64,000 bases of DNA from NCBI GenBank assembly GCA_963815935.1, contig CAWFIL010000008.1:246409-310408 (forward strand), written 5' to 3'. The notes beneath the pieces are model-generated. The model made no database searches. It saw only the letters and a list, made by a program, of their open reading frames with translations, and was not told the DNA's origin. Source of the DNA: JARIHD01 sp963815935 (GTDB lineage: Bacteria > Patescibacteriota > Saccharimonadia > Saccharimonadales > UBA4665). Each line of letters begins with the position of its first letter. Within the stretch, counting starts at the first letter, position 1. Position numbers and translations under genes: made by a program. Shown piece by piece: positions 16,885 through 24,622 of the stretch.

Positions 16885-17928
16885 ATGGGTGGTGGAAGCT
16901 GGAACGTCGGCACGTATCACACCAACGCGCAGACTCGCGCGGCGGCTGGACGGTCGACCTTCGACTACAGCGACCAGATCAGCAGCGGCCACGTGGCTGC
17001 TGTCGTCAACGCGCTGCTCGACCCGTCGGCCAAGGCCGGCCCGACCAGCCCGTTCTCGGGTCAGGTCATGCGGGAGGTCGTCGTCAGCGACGAGCACCCC
17101 AACCCGACCGCGCTGGCAGTGGTGCTGGACGTGACCGGCTCGAACATCGAGGCGGCCAAGATCGTCCACAGCAAGCTGCCGCAGCTCCAGGGCGTCATCC
17201 AGCGCAAGGGCTACGTCGAGGACCCGCAGATCAACTTCTGCGCCGTCGGCGACGCCCACAGCGACCGCGTGCCGCTCCAGATCGGGCAGTTCGAGTCCGA
17301 CAATCGGATCGACGCGCAGCTGGAAGCGATGTACCTGGAGGGCAACGGCGGCGGCCAGATGCACGAGACCTACGAGCTGGCGGCCTACTTCCTGGCGCGT
17401 CACACCTACCAGGAGCTGTTCGAGCGGCACGGCCGGAAGGGTTACGTCTTCTTCGTGGGAGACGAGATGCCCTACGACACCGTGCGCCGCAACTACGACG
17501 GCTACTGGGGGAGCGCGCACAGCGTGAAGTCGATCATCGGCGACGAGCTGGCGGCGGACATTCCGACCGCGCAGATCTTCGCTGAGCTCCAGCAGAAGTA
17601 CGAGGTGTTCTTCCTGTTCCAGGCTCGAGGCTCCTACAGCGCGGGCGAAATCCTGCCGGCCTGGCGCAAGCTCCTGGGCGAGCGGGCGCTCGTGCTGGAG
17701 GACCCGGCCGCGGTCTGCGAGTTCATCGCGGGCGTCCTGGCCATGCTGGAACGTGGGATGAGTGCCGACGAGGCCGTCGACGACCTCAAGAGCATGGGTG
17801 TCGACCCGCGCGCTCTGGCGGCTGCCGGCAAGGCTCTGGCCAAGGTCGACGGCGGCGGTTCGGTCGTTCGGGCGAAGGGGAACCTCCCCGATCTGCCCGG
17901 CGGCAACACCGGTACCACGCGTCTCTGA
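16885..17928 (+). CDS. VWA-domain protein
   Basis: 347 aa. Starts MGGGSWNVGTY after AAGGAGAG. The von Willebrand A core runs from about 75 to 270: MIDAS DVTGSN (D82, T84, S86; the first serine of DxSxS is Thr), a later GGQMHET and acidic GDEMPYDT. The C-terminal ~80 residues look helical and UBA-like (SADEAVDDLKSMGVDPRAL). No signal peptide, so cytosolic. It has the most extreme codon bias of the window, nearly all third positions C or G. Its place between a kinase-like and a PurA-like gene recalls kinase-VWA pairs of tellurite/stress (Ter) systems, which is inference. Confidence 0.8.
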   Translation: MGGGSWNVGTYHTNAQTRAAAGRSTFDYSDQISSGHVAAVVNALLDPSAKAGPTSPFSGQVMREVVVSDEHPNPTALAVVLDVTGSNIEAAKIVHSKLPQLQGVIQRKGYVEDPQINFCAVGDAHSDRVPLQIGQFESDNRIDAQLEAMYLEGNGGGQMHETYELAAYFLARHTYQELFERHGRKGYVFFVGDEMPYDTVRRNYDGYWGSAHSVKSIIGDELAADIPTAQIFAELQQKYEVFFLFQARGSYSAGEILPAWRKLLGERALVLEDPAAVCEFIAGVLAMLERGMSADEAVDDLKSMGVDPRALAAAGKALAKVDGGGSVVRAKGNLPDLPGGNTGTTRL

Positions 17929-18009
17929 CGGTTCACTGCGGTTCGTCCGGCGGAAGCTCTGACTTCCATCTTCCGCCGGATGTCCGTGCGAACAAGAGAG
18001 GAGTATGGC

Positions 18010-19395
18010 ATGGGCAAGCGCGCCGTCATCGTGACCGACATCGGTTATGGCGACGCAGGTAAGGGCACGACGGTAGACTACCTCGTGCGCCAAGCCTCGT
18101 CTCCGGCCCTGGTGGTACGACACAATGGCGGCGCGCAAGCTGCTCATAATGTCGTTACTCCCGACGGTCGGCATCACACGTTCGCGCAGTTCGGCAGCGG
18201 AACCTTCGTTTCCGGCACACGGACGTACCTGTCGCGCTACATGCTGGTCAATCCCCTGAATATGTTCGCGGAAGCTGAGCACCTTGAGTGGCTCGGTATA
18301 CGTGACGTGTGGGAGCGTACCAGCGTCGACCGCGACGCGCTACTGATCACGCCATGGCAAAGTAGTGCCAATCGTCTCCGCGAGCTTGCTCGAGGCGACA
18401 ACCGGCATGGCAGCTGTGGCCAAGGAATCGGCGAGACCATGGCGGATTCGCTCGAATACCCGGAACTCATACTTCGGGTTGGCGACGTCCAATCCAGACG
18501 ACTCTGGACCAAGCTCGACGCACTTCGCCGGCACAAGATGGCGCAGTTGCGTGCGGAGCTCGGAGACGAGCCGACTGGAACGGAGTGGGAATCCTTCGCG
18601 GACCCCAATCTGCCCGCAATGCTCTGCGATGCATACCAGGCGTGGGCGGCACGAGCCTCTATCGTCGACGGCAGCTATCTGCGCAGCCAGCGCGACCAGC
18701 ACGAACTGTTGGTCTTCGAGGGTGCTCAGGGAGTTTTGCTCGACGAGTGGTTCGGGTTTCACCCGTACACGACCTGGAGTACGACAACGCACGCCAACGC
18801 GCTGGACCTTCTGTCGGAGACCTACTTCGACGGCGAAGTTACTAGGCTCGGCGTAATGCGTGCATATACCACCCGGCATGGTGCAGGCCCCTTCGTTACG
18901 GAGGATATCGCTCTGGCTGGCTATCTCAAGGAGTATCACAACGGTACCGATGCCTGGCAGGGTGCCTTCCGCTACGGACACCTGGACTTGCTGGCTCACC
19001 GTTACGCTCTCGCTGCTTGCGGCGGAACCGATTCGCTGGCAATGACCGGCATCGACCGACTGGAAGCACTGAGCGACTGGAAGATCTGTAACTACTACCG
19101 CCTATATGGTGACCACCCCGACGCGAGTGAGTACTTCGATCTCGCGATCGACGGTGTTACTGTTACTGGCATCAAGCTCGGCCGACGAGATGACCTGGAT
19201 CATCAGGCGCGTTTGACCGAGCTGTTGGAATCATGTTCACCCGTGTATCAGACGATGAGTGCGTCATCTGATATGCTCGGACAGGAGTCGTCAAACGACT
19301 ACCTGCGTACCGCTGAGGCTTGTCTTGGCCTACCAATTACCATCGCCTCATACGGCCCCACTGCGGCCGACAAGCGTGCACTCGCCGCTCGTTGA
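18010..19395 (+). CDS. Divergent adenylosuccinate-synthetase-like enzyme
   Basis: 461 aa from ATG 18010 (AGAGAGGAG upstream; an in-frame ATG at 17980 is rejected). The PurA fold is clear: GDAGKG (14-19, catalytic Asp kept), GGAQAAH (catalytic His 46 kept), GQGIGE, FEGAQGVLLDE, HPYTTWSTTT, TTRHGAGPFVTE. But the guanine-recognition T-K-x-D reads TGID, the R-R-R-R-T-G loop reads AFRYG, and the C-terminal S-x-GPD reads SYGPT. These changes sit in the nucleotide-binding sites, so the substrate pair may differ from IMP plus GTP, as in phage PurZ. Not accompanied by other purine genes. Third gene of cassette A. Confidence 0.8.
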   Translation: MGKRAVIVTDIGYGDAGKGTTVDYLVRQASSPALVVRHNGGAQAAHNVVTPDGRHHTFAQFGSGTFVSGTRTYLSRYMLVNPLNMFAEAEHLEWLGIRDVWERTSVDRDALLITPWQSSANRLRELARGDNRHGSCGQGIGETMADSLEYPELILRVGDVQSRRLWTKLDALRRHKMAQLRAELGDEPTGTEWESFADPNLPAMLCDAYQAWAARASIVDGSYLRSQRDQHELLVFEGAQGVLLDEWFGFHPYTTWSTTTHANALDLLSETYFDGEVTRLGVMRAYTTRHGAGPFVTEDIALAGYLKEYHNGTDAWQGAFRYGHLDLLAHRYALAACGGTDSLAMTGIDRLEALSDWKICNYYRLYGDHPDASEYFDLAIDGVTVTGIKLGRRDDLDHQARLTELLESCSPVYQTMSASSDMLGQESSNDYLRTAEACLGLPITIASYGPTAADKRALAAR

Positions 19396-19400
19396 GGCTC

Positions 19401-19456
19401 ACGCCCCCACTTATATGCTTTGTACCTGCTAGGTACGACATACAAGATGGGGGCGT
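19401..19456 (+). terminator. Two-tier 3' hairpin of cassette A
   Basis: Outer stem ACGCCCCCA (19401-19409) with TGGGGGCGT (19448-19456); inner hairpin GTACCT (19422-19427) with AGGTAC (19431-19436); TTTT follows. Same plan as the 3' ends of cassettes B, C and D. Confidence 0.75.
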
Positions 19457-19468
19457 TTTCAATATCTG

Positions 19469-19813
19469 CTAGCTTGCGTCGATGTCCGACTTGCGATAGC
19501 TAACCATGTCTTTGATGAGTTGGTCTGGGATTGGGTGATCCAATGTGAACTGAATAGTTCCCCTGGATAACTTAAAGTCGTGGAGCTGGTTTTTGTAGGC
19601 GTCGACTGGGCTCGATGTAGGGAATAGACTCAAGTGGTCTTTGAAGCCGTTAAATCCGCCAAAGTACTTGCCTTTGTATTTAAAACCCGGCATGCCATAA
19701 CTGATTACTTCTTCGGCATCTGGCACGATTTCCTTTATAATCTGGCGAATATGTTCGAGTGCTTCTCTTTCGGGTGTGCTAAATGATTGTAGATAGTCGT
19801 CGATTACAGACAT
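19469..19813 (-). CDS. DUF1801 / YdhG-like protein
   Basis: 114 aa. PEREALEHIRQIIKEIVPDAEEVISYGMPGF is split over the typical DUF1801 N-terminal half, followed by GKYFGGFNGFKDHLSLFP and a C-terminal GTIQFTLDHPIP, all usual for this frataxin-like small fold. Molecular function is not established for the family. Ribosome site GCGAGG precedes the ATG. It is wedged between the 3' ends of two GC-rich cassettes but has ordinary codon use. Confidence 0.85.
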   Translation of the reverse strand: MSVIDDYLQSFSTPEREALEHIRQIIKEIVPDAEEVISYGMPGFKYKGKYFGGFNGFKDHLSLFPTSSPVDAYKNQLHDFKLSRGTIQFTLDHPIPDQLIKDMVSYRKSDIDAS

Positions 19814-19870
19814 TGTTGCCTCGCATGTCGCTTACTTATTTGTTTAATAGTAGCAAAATTATATGAAAAA

Positions 19871-19921
19871 CCTCCCGCCGCGCGTTGTACCACATAAAGT
19901 GGTTCAATTTGCGGCGGGAGG
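19871..19921 (-). terminator. Two-tier 3' hairpin of cassette B
   Basis: Outer stem CCTCCCGCCGC (19871-19881) with GCGGCGGGAGG (19911-19921), inner hairpin ACCAC/GTGGT around ATAAA. It lies just past the stop of the minus-strand gene. Confidence 0.75.
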
Positions 19922-19940
19922 CATTCCTCTCACGCTCCCT

Positions 19941-21287
19941 TCATCGACGGGTTGCGATGATGACCTTCGTCTGGAACATCTGACTCAGTGTCTCCTGAGC
20001 GGCGATGACTCGCTCGTTGTTTGGCTTGTAGGTGCCGGAGTCACCACTGAGGCAGATGACGATAGCGTCGTCTTCCAGGAAGCCCCAGATCTCGCCCGCG
20101 AGAACAACGTTCTTGCGCCACCCCGACAGCAGCACGTGCTTGGCCAGGAGCCAGGCGATGACCTTCTGATCACGGCCGTTGTTATTGAGCAGGCGCTTGA
20201 GCCTGATCTCGGTGGTGGTGAGCACGAAGTTGTACGTGAACGCGACCTGACGGTCGGGGCCGGGGCTGCGGTGCAGCATGGCAGTCAGTGCGCGTACAGG
20301 TACTCCTTCGATCCACTCGGTGCTGGCGACCAGGTGCTTGCGCATGAACCAGATGACGGGAGGCGAGAAGAGAACGTATCTCTTCAGCTTCGTCACGCGG
20401 TCCAACTTGCCCGGGAACGCCTTCAGCGGCTCTTGAAGCCGTGAATTGTCGATGTAGCGGGGCAACTGCACCACAAACTCCGGCTGCTCGCCGAAGACGT
20501 AACCCAGATTGACGCCGATTCCCGAAGGAATGCTGACCCCCAGGTTGGCGCGCGGCCCGTCGGTGGCCCACAGCTCGTCGGACATCTCAATGGTCTCGGA
20601 TGCAGCCTCGAAGACTGGCGCCTTGCCATGAGGCGTGTCGGCGTAGTACTTCTGGACCAGACGCGGTCCGCTGTTTGCTTCACGCCTCCAGACGCTCACG
20701 AAGTGGTCGGGGACCGACTTGTGTGTCTGGATGATGCGCAGCTCGACGGTCACGCCGTTGTATTCCAGGCCGTTGCGCCACAGGGTGCTCGCCAGCCGTG
20801 ATGGTCGGTAAATCCAGCGAAGCGACTTGCCACCCGACGTGAAGCCGCCACGGTGTAGCGCCAGGGCGACGCTGTGTGCGCAGCTGGCCTTGCGTGTGCC
20901 GACTAGGCTGTTCACTGCTTCGCGCAGGGCGCTGACGGCCTCGGCTGGAGCGTTGGACAGCTCGAAGAAGACGCCGGCCTGTACGCGACCCTTGGTATCG
21001 GTGACGAACGACTCCTGGCGCCAGAACATGAACGCAGCAAACCGATCCCACGATGTGTAGGTCTCGTTGGGCAGGATCAGCGCCGTGTTTGGCGTCCCGA
21101 AGACGATCACCGGGTTGTCGGGGCGTGTAAACACACGGTCCAGCGGACAGATCCACAGCCCGGTGTTGTCGTCGAACTCCTTGTCGATGTGGGAGTCGTC
21201 GACGACCAGGCGTGGGCCTTGGTGCCCCAGGACCTGAGGTCCGATACGGCCGCCATCGACGAGGCCATGATGGTTGAAGGTGGTCAC
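19941..21287 (-). CDS. 448-aa protein of unknown function in GC-rich cassette B
   Basis: The start is GTG 21287 (AAAGGGA just upstream), not the in-frame ATG at 21365, which would lie in the promoter. No signal peptide or TM. Mixed alpha/beta: strand LWICPLDRVF, NPVIVFGTPNTALIL, then a segment RKASCAHSVALALHRGGF whose C-x-H-x-V recalls the LRAT/NlpC permuted papain-fold Cys box, a weak similarity. Late region ELLAKHVLLSGW and GYVFGEQPEFVV. Not recognised as a known family. C/G-ending codons set it apart from its neighbours; its leader and 3' hairpin match those of the other cassettes. Confidence 0.65.
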   Translation of the reverse strand: MTTFNHHGLVDGGRIGPQVLGHQGPRLVVDDSHIDKEFDDNTGLWICPLDRVFTRPDNPVIVFGTPNTALILPNETYTSWDRFAAFMFWRQESFVTDTKGRVQAGVFFELSNAPAEAVSALREAVNSLVGTRKASCAHSVALALHRGGFTSGGKSLRWIYRPSRLASTLWRNGLEYNGVTVELRIIQTHKSVPDHFVSVWRREANSGPRLVQKYYADTPHGKAPVFEAASETIEMSDELWATDGPRANLGVSIPSGIGVNLGYVFGEQPEFVVQLPRYIDNSRLQEPLKAFPGKLDRVTKLKRYVLFSPPVIWFMRKHLVASTEWIEGVPVRALTAMLHRSPGPDRQVAFTYNFVLTTTEIRLKRLLNNNGRDQKVIAWLLAKHVLLSGWRKNVVLAGEIWGFLEDDAIVICLSGDSGTYKPNNERVIAAQETLSQMFQTKVIIATRR

Positions 21288-21329
21288 TGGTGTCCCTTTC
21301 GTAGAAGGTGGACGGTGAGAGGTGCTCTG

Positions 21330-21385
21330 CTCGAAGATTCTCGAGGAGACAGGCCATTTTAACATATAGAGCCATAAGATGTAAG
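21330..21385 (-). promoter_or_regulatory. Promoter and leader stem of cassette B
   Basis: On the complement TTGCAT, then TATATGTTAAAAT (about 21355-21370) look like -35 and -10 elements; just after, CTCGA/TCGAG (21330-21345) forms a leader hairpin before the AAAGGGA ribosome site. Confidence 0.5.
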
Positions 21386-21425
21386 TTTATGCAATAGGAC
21401 GGCATCGGGCTGCAGCCCTGTGGGG

Positions 21426-21794
21426 CTACAGTGGGAGCAGCAAGCCGAGCATTGCCGCAGCGCAGCTCAGGCCAATATTGGCAGCAGCATGCCAGAACGC
21501 TGCATAAAAACGTTGTTCTTCTATAAGGCGGACTGTTTCGAAACTGGCAGTGCTAAAGGTGGTAAACCCACCGCAGAATCCGGTACCAAGTATAAGTTTG
21601 GAGCCACTGTCAAGATGTCCGTGCGTGGCCAGATTCGTAAGGAGCCCAAGCAACAAAGAGCCTCCCGTGTTGATGAACAGTGTACCCCACGGTAGTCTAT
21701 TGCCGAATCTTGCGCGTACTACGCCATCGGTGACGAAGCGAGATAGCGCACCTACGCCACCCGCTATGGAGAGCCACAGCCACAGAGGGGTCAC
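21426..21794 (-). CDS. crcB: CrcB fluoride channel subunit
   Basis: 122 aa from GTG 21794 (AAGGAG 6 bases upstream; the longer frame to 21857 is rejected as it runs inside the other crcB). Four TM segments, GGVGALSRF, GTLFINTGGSLLLG and the fluoride-track TTFSTAS are typical of Fluc/CrcB, a dual-topology passive channel that expels fluoride. Its GTGA start overlaps the stop of the upstream crcB, so the two are translationally coupled and likely make a heterodimer with opposite topologies. Confidence 0.93.
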   Translation of the reverse strand: MTPLWLWLSIAGGVGALSRFVTDGVVRARFGNRLPWGTLFINTGGSLLLGLLTNLATHGHLDSGSKLILGTGFCGGFTTFSTASFETVRLIEEQRFYAAFWHAAANIGLSCAAAMLGLLLPL

Positions 21795-22300
21795 GCCCGA
21801 CTCCTTGCCCGTCGTTTGTGGTGGGCGGCTGCAACCCATATGCCGCTGCCAGCACACAGGATGCCACCGATCAGGCTACCCGATGCATACAAGGTTGCTA
21901 ATCCTATATGCTGATGTCTAATAAGTTGTACGACTTCGACAGCGAAGGTGCTGTAGGTGGTAAACGCACCCATGAATCCGGTCCCAAGCCCCAAGCGAAT
22001 AACGCGCCGCGGCCCTTTATCTGCTCCGCGCCTGACGAGCGACTCAAGCAAAAAACCGAGCAAGAAGGCACCTACAAGGTTTGCCAAAAAGGTAGCCATA
22101 GGCCAGCTGTTCTTACTGGACGGCAACGCTAGCGTGGTCTCGTAGCGGGCGAGTGCCCCAAAACAACCGCCCGCAAATACGGTGATCTGAAGTAATGGTG
22201 TTAAGTGTGGCGGCCATACATAAACTCCAGGCTGAGCAGCATCCGGATCTAACGGTAGCTCTGGGTGGCTATCGTGAGCGTGTCGATCGCTAGCGGTCAT
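21791..22300 (-). CDS. crcB: CrcB fluoride channel subunit with N-terminal extension
   Basis: 169 aa. A histidine-rich hydrophilic N-terminus (about 35 residues, DRHAHDSHPELP) precedes the four-TM CrcB core with GGCFGALARYE, FLANLVGAFLLGF and TTYSTFAVE. Paralogue of the downstream subunit; the 4-base overlaps on both sides (ATGA with the upstream gene, GTGA with the downstream one) show a tight three-gene operon. No fluoride riboswitch was recognised upstream of the operon. Confidence 0.93.
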   Translation of the reverse strand: MTASDRHAHDSHPELPLDPDAAQPGVYVWPPHLTPLLQITVFAGGCFGALARYETTLALPSSKNSWPMATFLANLVGAFLLGFLLESLVRRGADKGPRRVIRLGLGTGFMGAFTTYSTFAVEVVQLIRHQHIGLATLYASGSLIGGILCAGSGIWVAAAHHKRRARSRA

Positions 22301-22725
22301 TGTTTCCGTGATCTGAAGTAATGCCGCCCAACCCTGTACGCTACCCAGAATGCTAACAGTGCCAGAGGTAATTCAGCAAACGCAGCAAAAGACAGCGAGG
22401 CTAAGTACTCCCAGCCGACTCTGGCGGTTGTGCTGTCCAGCCAGGCGTCGATCAATAAAAATGAGCCAGCAACAGACGCGCTTACTACTGTCCACCCTGA
22501 TTTGCGCCACCCCAGATACGCTGTGAGTGCCAACGCGATAAGTTCACCTGCGTCCAGGCCGCTCCAGGCTACGTCCCAGTGCCGTGCTAAGTGATCCGAG
22601 GGTAAGGAATAGCTCACCCACAGTATCCAGGGCGCTAGCACGACTGCAGAGATGGCTATCAATATAAGTGATGTAGCTGGCAGTTCAAGTTCACGGATAG
22701 TAGGCTGCGATCGTCTATTTGGCAT
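22297..22725 (-). CDS. Four-TM membrane protein in the crcB operon
   Basis: 142 aa with four hydrophobic segments (about 19-38, 58-68, 77-97, 110-130). The pattern WILWVSYSLPSDHLARHWDVAWSG is split between a loop and a TM end and is common in uncharacterised actinobacterial-type membrane proteins with a D-x-x-E-x-x-A-L (LDAGELIALALTA) helix. No function known. First gene of the operon; TACTAT (complement of 22735-22740) is 9 bases before the ATG. Confidence 0.75.
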   Translation of the reverse strand: MPNRRSQPTIRELELPATSLILIAISAVVLAPWILWVSYSLPSDHLARHWDVAWSGLDAGELIALALTAYLGWRKSGWTVVSASVAGSFLLIDAWLDSTTARVGWEYLASLSFAAFAELPLALLAFWVAYRVGRHYFRSRKQ

Positions 22726-22777
22726 ACCAAATCAATAGTACCAATAAATACCATTACTATGTAATAAGATTGACTCG

Positions 22778-23239
22778 TTAGCCCTGAGAATTCAGTTCGG
22801 TACGGATGTCCATCAATAGCTTTCCCAGTTGGTTCAGGCCATTTCTGGACCCGACCGGGTCAACGCCCCAAAAGCGGTCACCCCAAGTGTTACCCTCGAC
22901 TAACTCTTCGTCACCAGTGGCCAAAAGCTTTGCGGCAATGTCTGGGTTGCGCATAAATTTTTGGCGCACGATCGCCTGCATAATCCCCAGATTGACGATC
23001 CGCCAGTCGGACCGTACTAGAGCACCATTTGCCTCAAGTTCATGAGCCACTTGCTTTGTTTCTATACCCGTTTGTAACGATGCAATTAGGTATTGGTCCT
23101 CGGGGTCGACAAACTTTGCTGCCTGGTAGGCGTGTTCCGAAGTCGGCACGAGTAGACCAACATCAGCGTAGACAGGCACTTCGAGCTCAGCCATGTTACT
23201 CAGGAAAAAATAGTCGTCACGAAATTGTTCTACAGCCAT
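22778..23239 (-). CDS. NADAR-domain protein (YbiA-like)
   Basis: 153 aa. YFFLSNMAE, SEHAYQAAKF, WGDRFWGVD and NGLNQLGKLLM are the conserved NADAR/DUF1768 boxes. The family hydrolyses N-glycosidic bonds in ADP-ribosylated or riboflavin-path intermediates, and some members remove ADP-ribose from guanine. TATACT (complement of 23246-23251) lies exactly 6 bases from the ATG: leaderless. It neighbours a Nudix relic and a 2H phosphoesterase, all nucleotide-processing folds. Confidence 0.9.
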   Translation of the reverse strand: MAVEQFRDDYFFLSNMAELEVPVYADVGLLVPTSEHAYQAAKFVDPEDQYLIASLQTGIETKQVAHELEANGALVRSDWRIVNLGIMQAIVRQKFMRNPDIAAKLLATGDEELVEGNTWGDRFWGVDPVGSRNGLNQLGKLLMDIRTELNSQG

Positions 23240-23266
23240 GCGTTCAGTATAAGATAAAAGGCCTCA

Positions 23267-23781
23267 TTAGAAGTCAGCGAAATATTTCCGCAGTGCGTAT
23301 AGCAAGCCTGGCGTGAACTTTTCAGCGCGTTGGGTAATTTGTGCTGCAAGTTCGGCGGAAGTAAACCACTGCACTTTGCTTACTTCGTCCGGGTTAGGTT
23401 TTAATACGATATCACGAGGAACTTGCGCTAGATATACGCGTTCAAACTGGTTGATGATACGACCGTCATCCAGAGTATTGTTGGAGCGGAACGTGCCAAC
23501 CACTTCCAAGCTCACCTTATCTAATCCTAGTTCTTCAGATAGCTCATTTTTAGCCGCCTGTTCATAGCTAAGACCTTCATCAACATGTCCACCCGCTGCC
23601 TGGTCCCAACAATTCGGATACATTTTGACTTGCGGACTACGGAGTTGTAAAAGCATACGCCTATCGCTGTCTATGATAAAAATAGATACAATCCTTTCTC
23701 CCATACCTCTGCCAGCATAGTTGAGCCAAGTATGTTGTCGTTTTCATCCACTACAACCACAGGAGGGTATCTTGTCGCCAT
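23267..23781 (-). pseudogene. Frameshifted Nudix hydrolase (IDI/YfcD-like)
   Basis: The N-terminal part starts at ATG 23781 (MATRYPPVVVVDENDNILG) and runs to EVWEKGLY, then stops; the rest is in another frame beginning with RIVSIFIIDSD and holds an intact Nudix box (GGHVDEGLSYEQ... EELGL). Family proteins read EKGLYHRxVSIF here, so a few residues and the frame were lost at about 23680-23690, where ATTGTAT occurs. A TATGAT 6 bases before ATG 23781 confirms the original start. Either a real inactivation or an assembly error; alternatively translation restarts at ATG 23704. Confidence 0.75.
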
Positions 23782-23826
23782 ACACGTATCATAACAAAAC
23801 AAAAGACCCCAGATAGACTGAGATCT

Positions 23827-23852
23827 CATAATGCTTATACCTGGAGGGGCAC
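23827..23852 (-). repeat. Copy of the tRNA-Lys 3' flank
   Basis: 26 bases matching 24441-24466 at 23 positions, including the last bases of the tRNA acceptor arm and the sequence past its 3' end. The two copies flank the 2H-phosphoesterase gene. Confidence 0.55.
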
Positions 23853-23899
23853 GGTGGAACTTATCAGGACAAAAATAGTTCAAGCGGATAAATTATTAA

Positions 23900-24394
23900 T
23901 CACGCAGCTAGATTAAATTTATTTCTTATATGCCGTACTTGGTTGTTGGCTATAGTGGTATCATCAATTATAACTTCAATAAGATATGCCGTAGTTGCAA
24001 TGAGCTGATCACCTGTATGGAAACTATTATCGGCTCGTTTAGAAACATGTGGCTTCCAGCCATCTCTTACATATTGTGGATTCGTGTATGCTCCATGAAC
24101 AGTTCGAAGAGATTCAACAACATGCCCGTGAAGATCAAGCAACTCATTGCTGGGTTTTATTAAGTAGGCAGCTGTTTGTTTGGGTCCGAGTGACACTGGT
24201 TCTTCAAATAGCAGTGTTATGTTAGGTGTCTTATTAAAGATTGGACTAACAACTTTTGCAATTTTATCAGGAGTGTCGGGCGAGTAAAATCGTGACACAA
24301 GAGTCAAGTGAGCTGGAAGGGGATTGTATGTCATGCCAACAATCAACTCATCTACTTCGAGTGTGAATAGGTAAAGTCTTTGCATTTTATCCAT
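23900..24394 (-). CDS. 2'-5' RNA ligase / 2H phosphoesterase family protein
   Basis: 164 aa. Two H-x-T/S motifs of the 2H fold: HLTLVS (about residue 29) and HVSKR (about 116). Family enzymes open cyclic phosphodiesters or ligate 2'-5' RNA ends. TATGAT (complement of 24401-24406) is exactly 6 bases from the ATG, so leaderless. Lower GC than the neighbours, and flanked by imperfect direct repeats derived from the tRNA-Lys 3' end, which suggests acquisition. Confidence 0.8.
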   Translation of the reverse strand: MDKMQRLYLFTLEVDELIVGMTYNPLPAHLTLVSRFYSPDTPDKIAKVVSPIFNKTPNITLLFEEPVSLGPKQTAAYLIKPSNELLDLHGHVVESLRTVHGAYTNPQYVRDGWKPHVSKRADNSFHTGDQLIATTAYLIEVIIDDTTIANNQVRHIRNKFNLAA

Positions 24395-24440
24395 GCGGTC
24401 ATCATATCAAACAAAAAGACTCCTCGGTGGAGAAGTCTTT

Positions 24441-24466
24441 CATAGTGCTTATACTTGGAGGGCCAC
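24441..24466 (-). repeat. tRNA-Lys 3' end copy of the direct repeat
   Basis: Second copy of the 26-base repeat (see 23827-23852), covering the tRNA 3' acceptor strand, CCA and 15 following bases. Confidence 0.55.
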
Positions 24467-24532
24467 CTGGGACTCGAACCCAGGACATTCTGCTTAAGAG
24501 GCAGACGCTCTAACCAGCTGAGCTAGTGGCCC
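24456..24532 (-). tRNA. tRNA-Lys (anticodon CTT)
   Basis: On the complement the acceptor GGGCCAC pairs with GTGGCCC (24460-24466), the anticodon stem TCTGC/GCAGA closes loop CTCTTAA with anticodon CTT, the T arm is CTGGG-TTCGAGT-CCCAG, and CCA is encoded. The discriminator base is T, which is unusual for tRNA-Lys. Confidence 0.93.
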
Positions 24533-24622
24533 GTGAGAAAAGGAACTTAGGTAATATAGCATATGACCCCTGTTCTTGCAAGCCTTTGAGCGCAAAGATG
24601 CGTAATCTGTTACAATACCCCC

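Noticed and set aside
16834..18282. 482-codon open frame antisense to the VWA gene
   Set aside because: Long antisense frames are expected when third positions are nearly all G or C; it lacks a ribosome site and known motifs, while the + strand genes have both.
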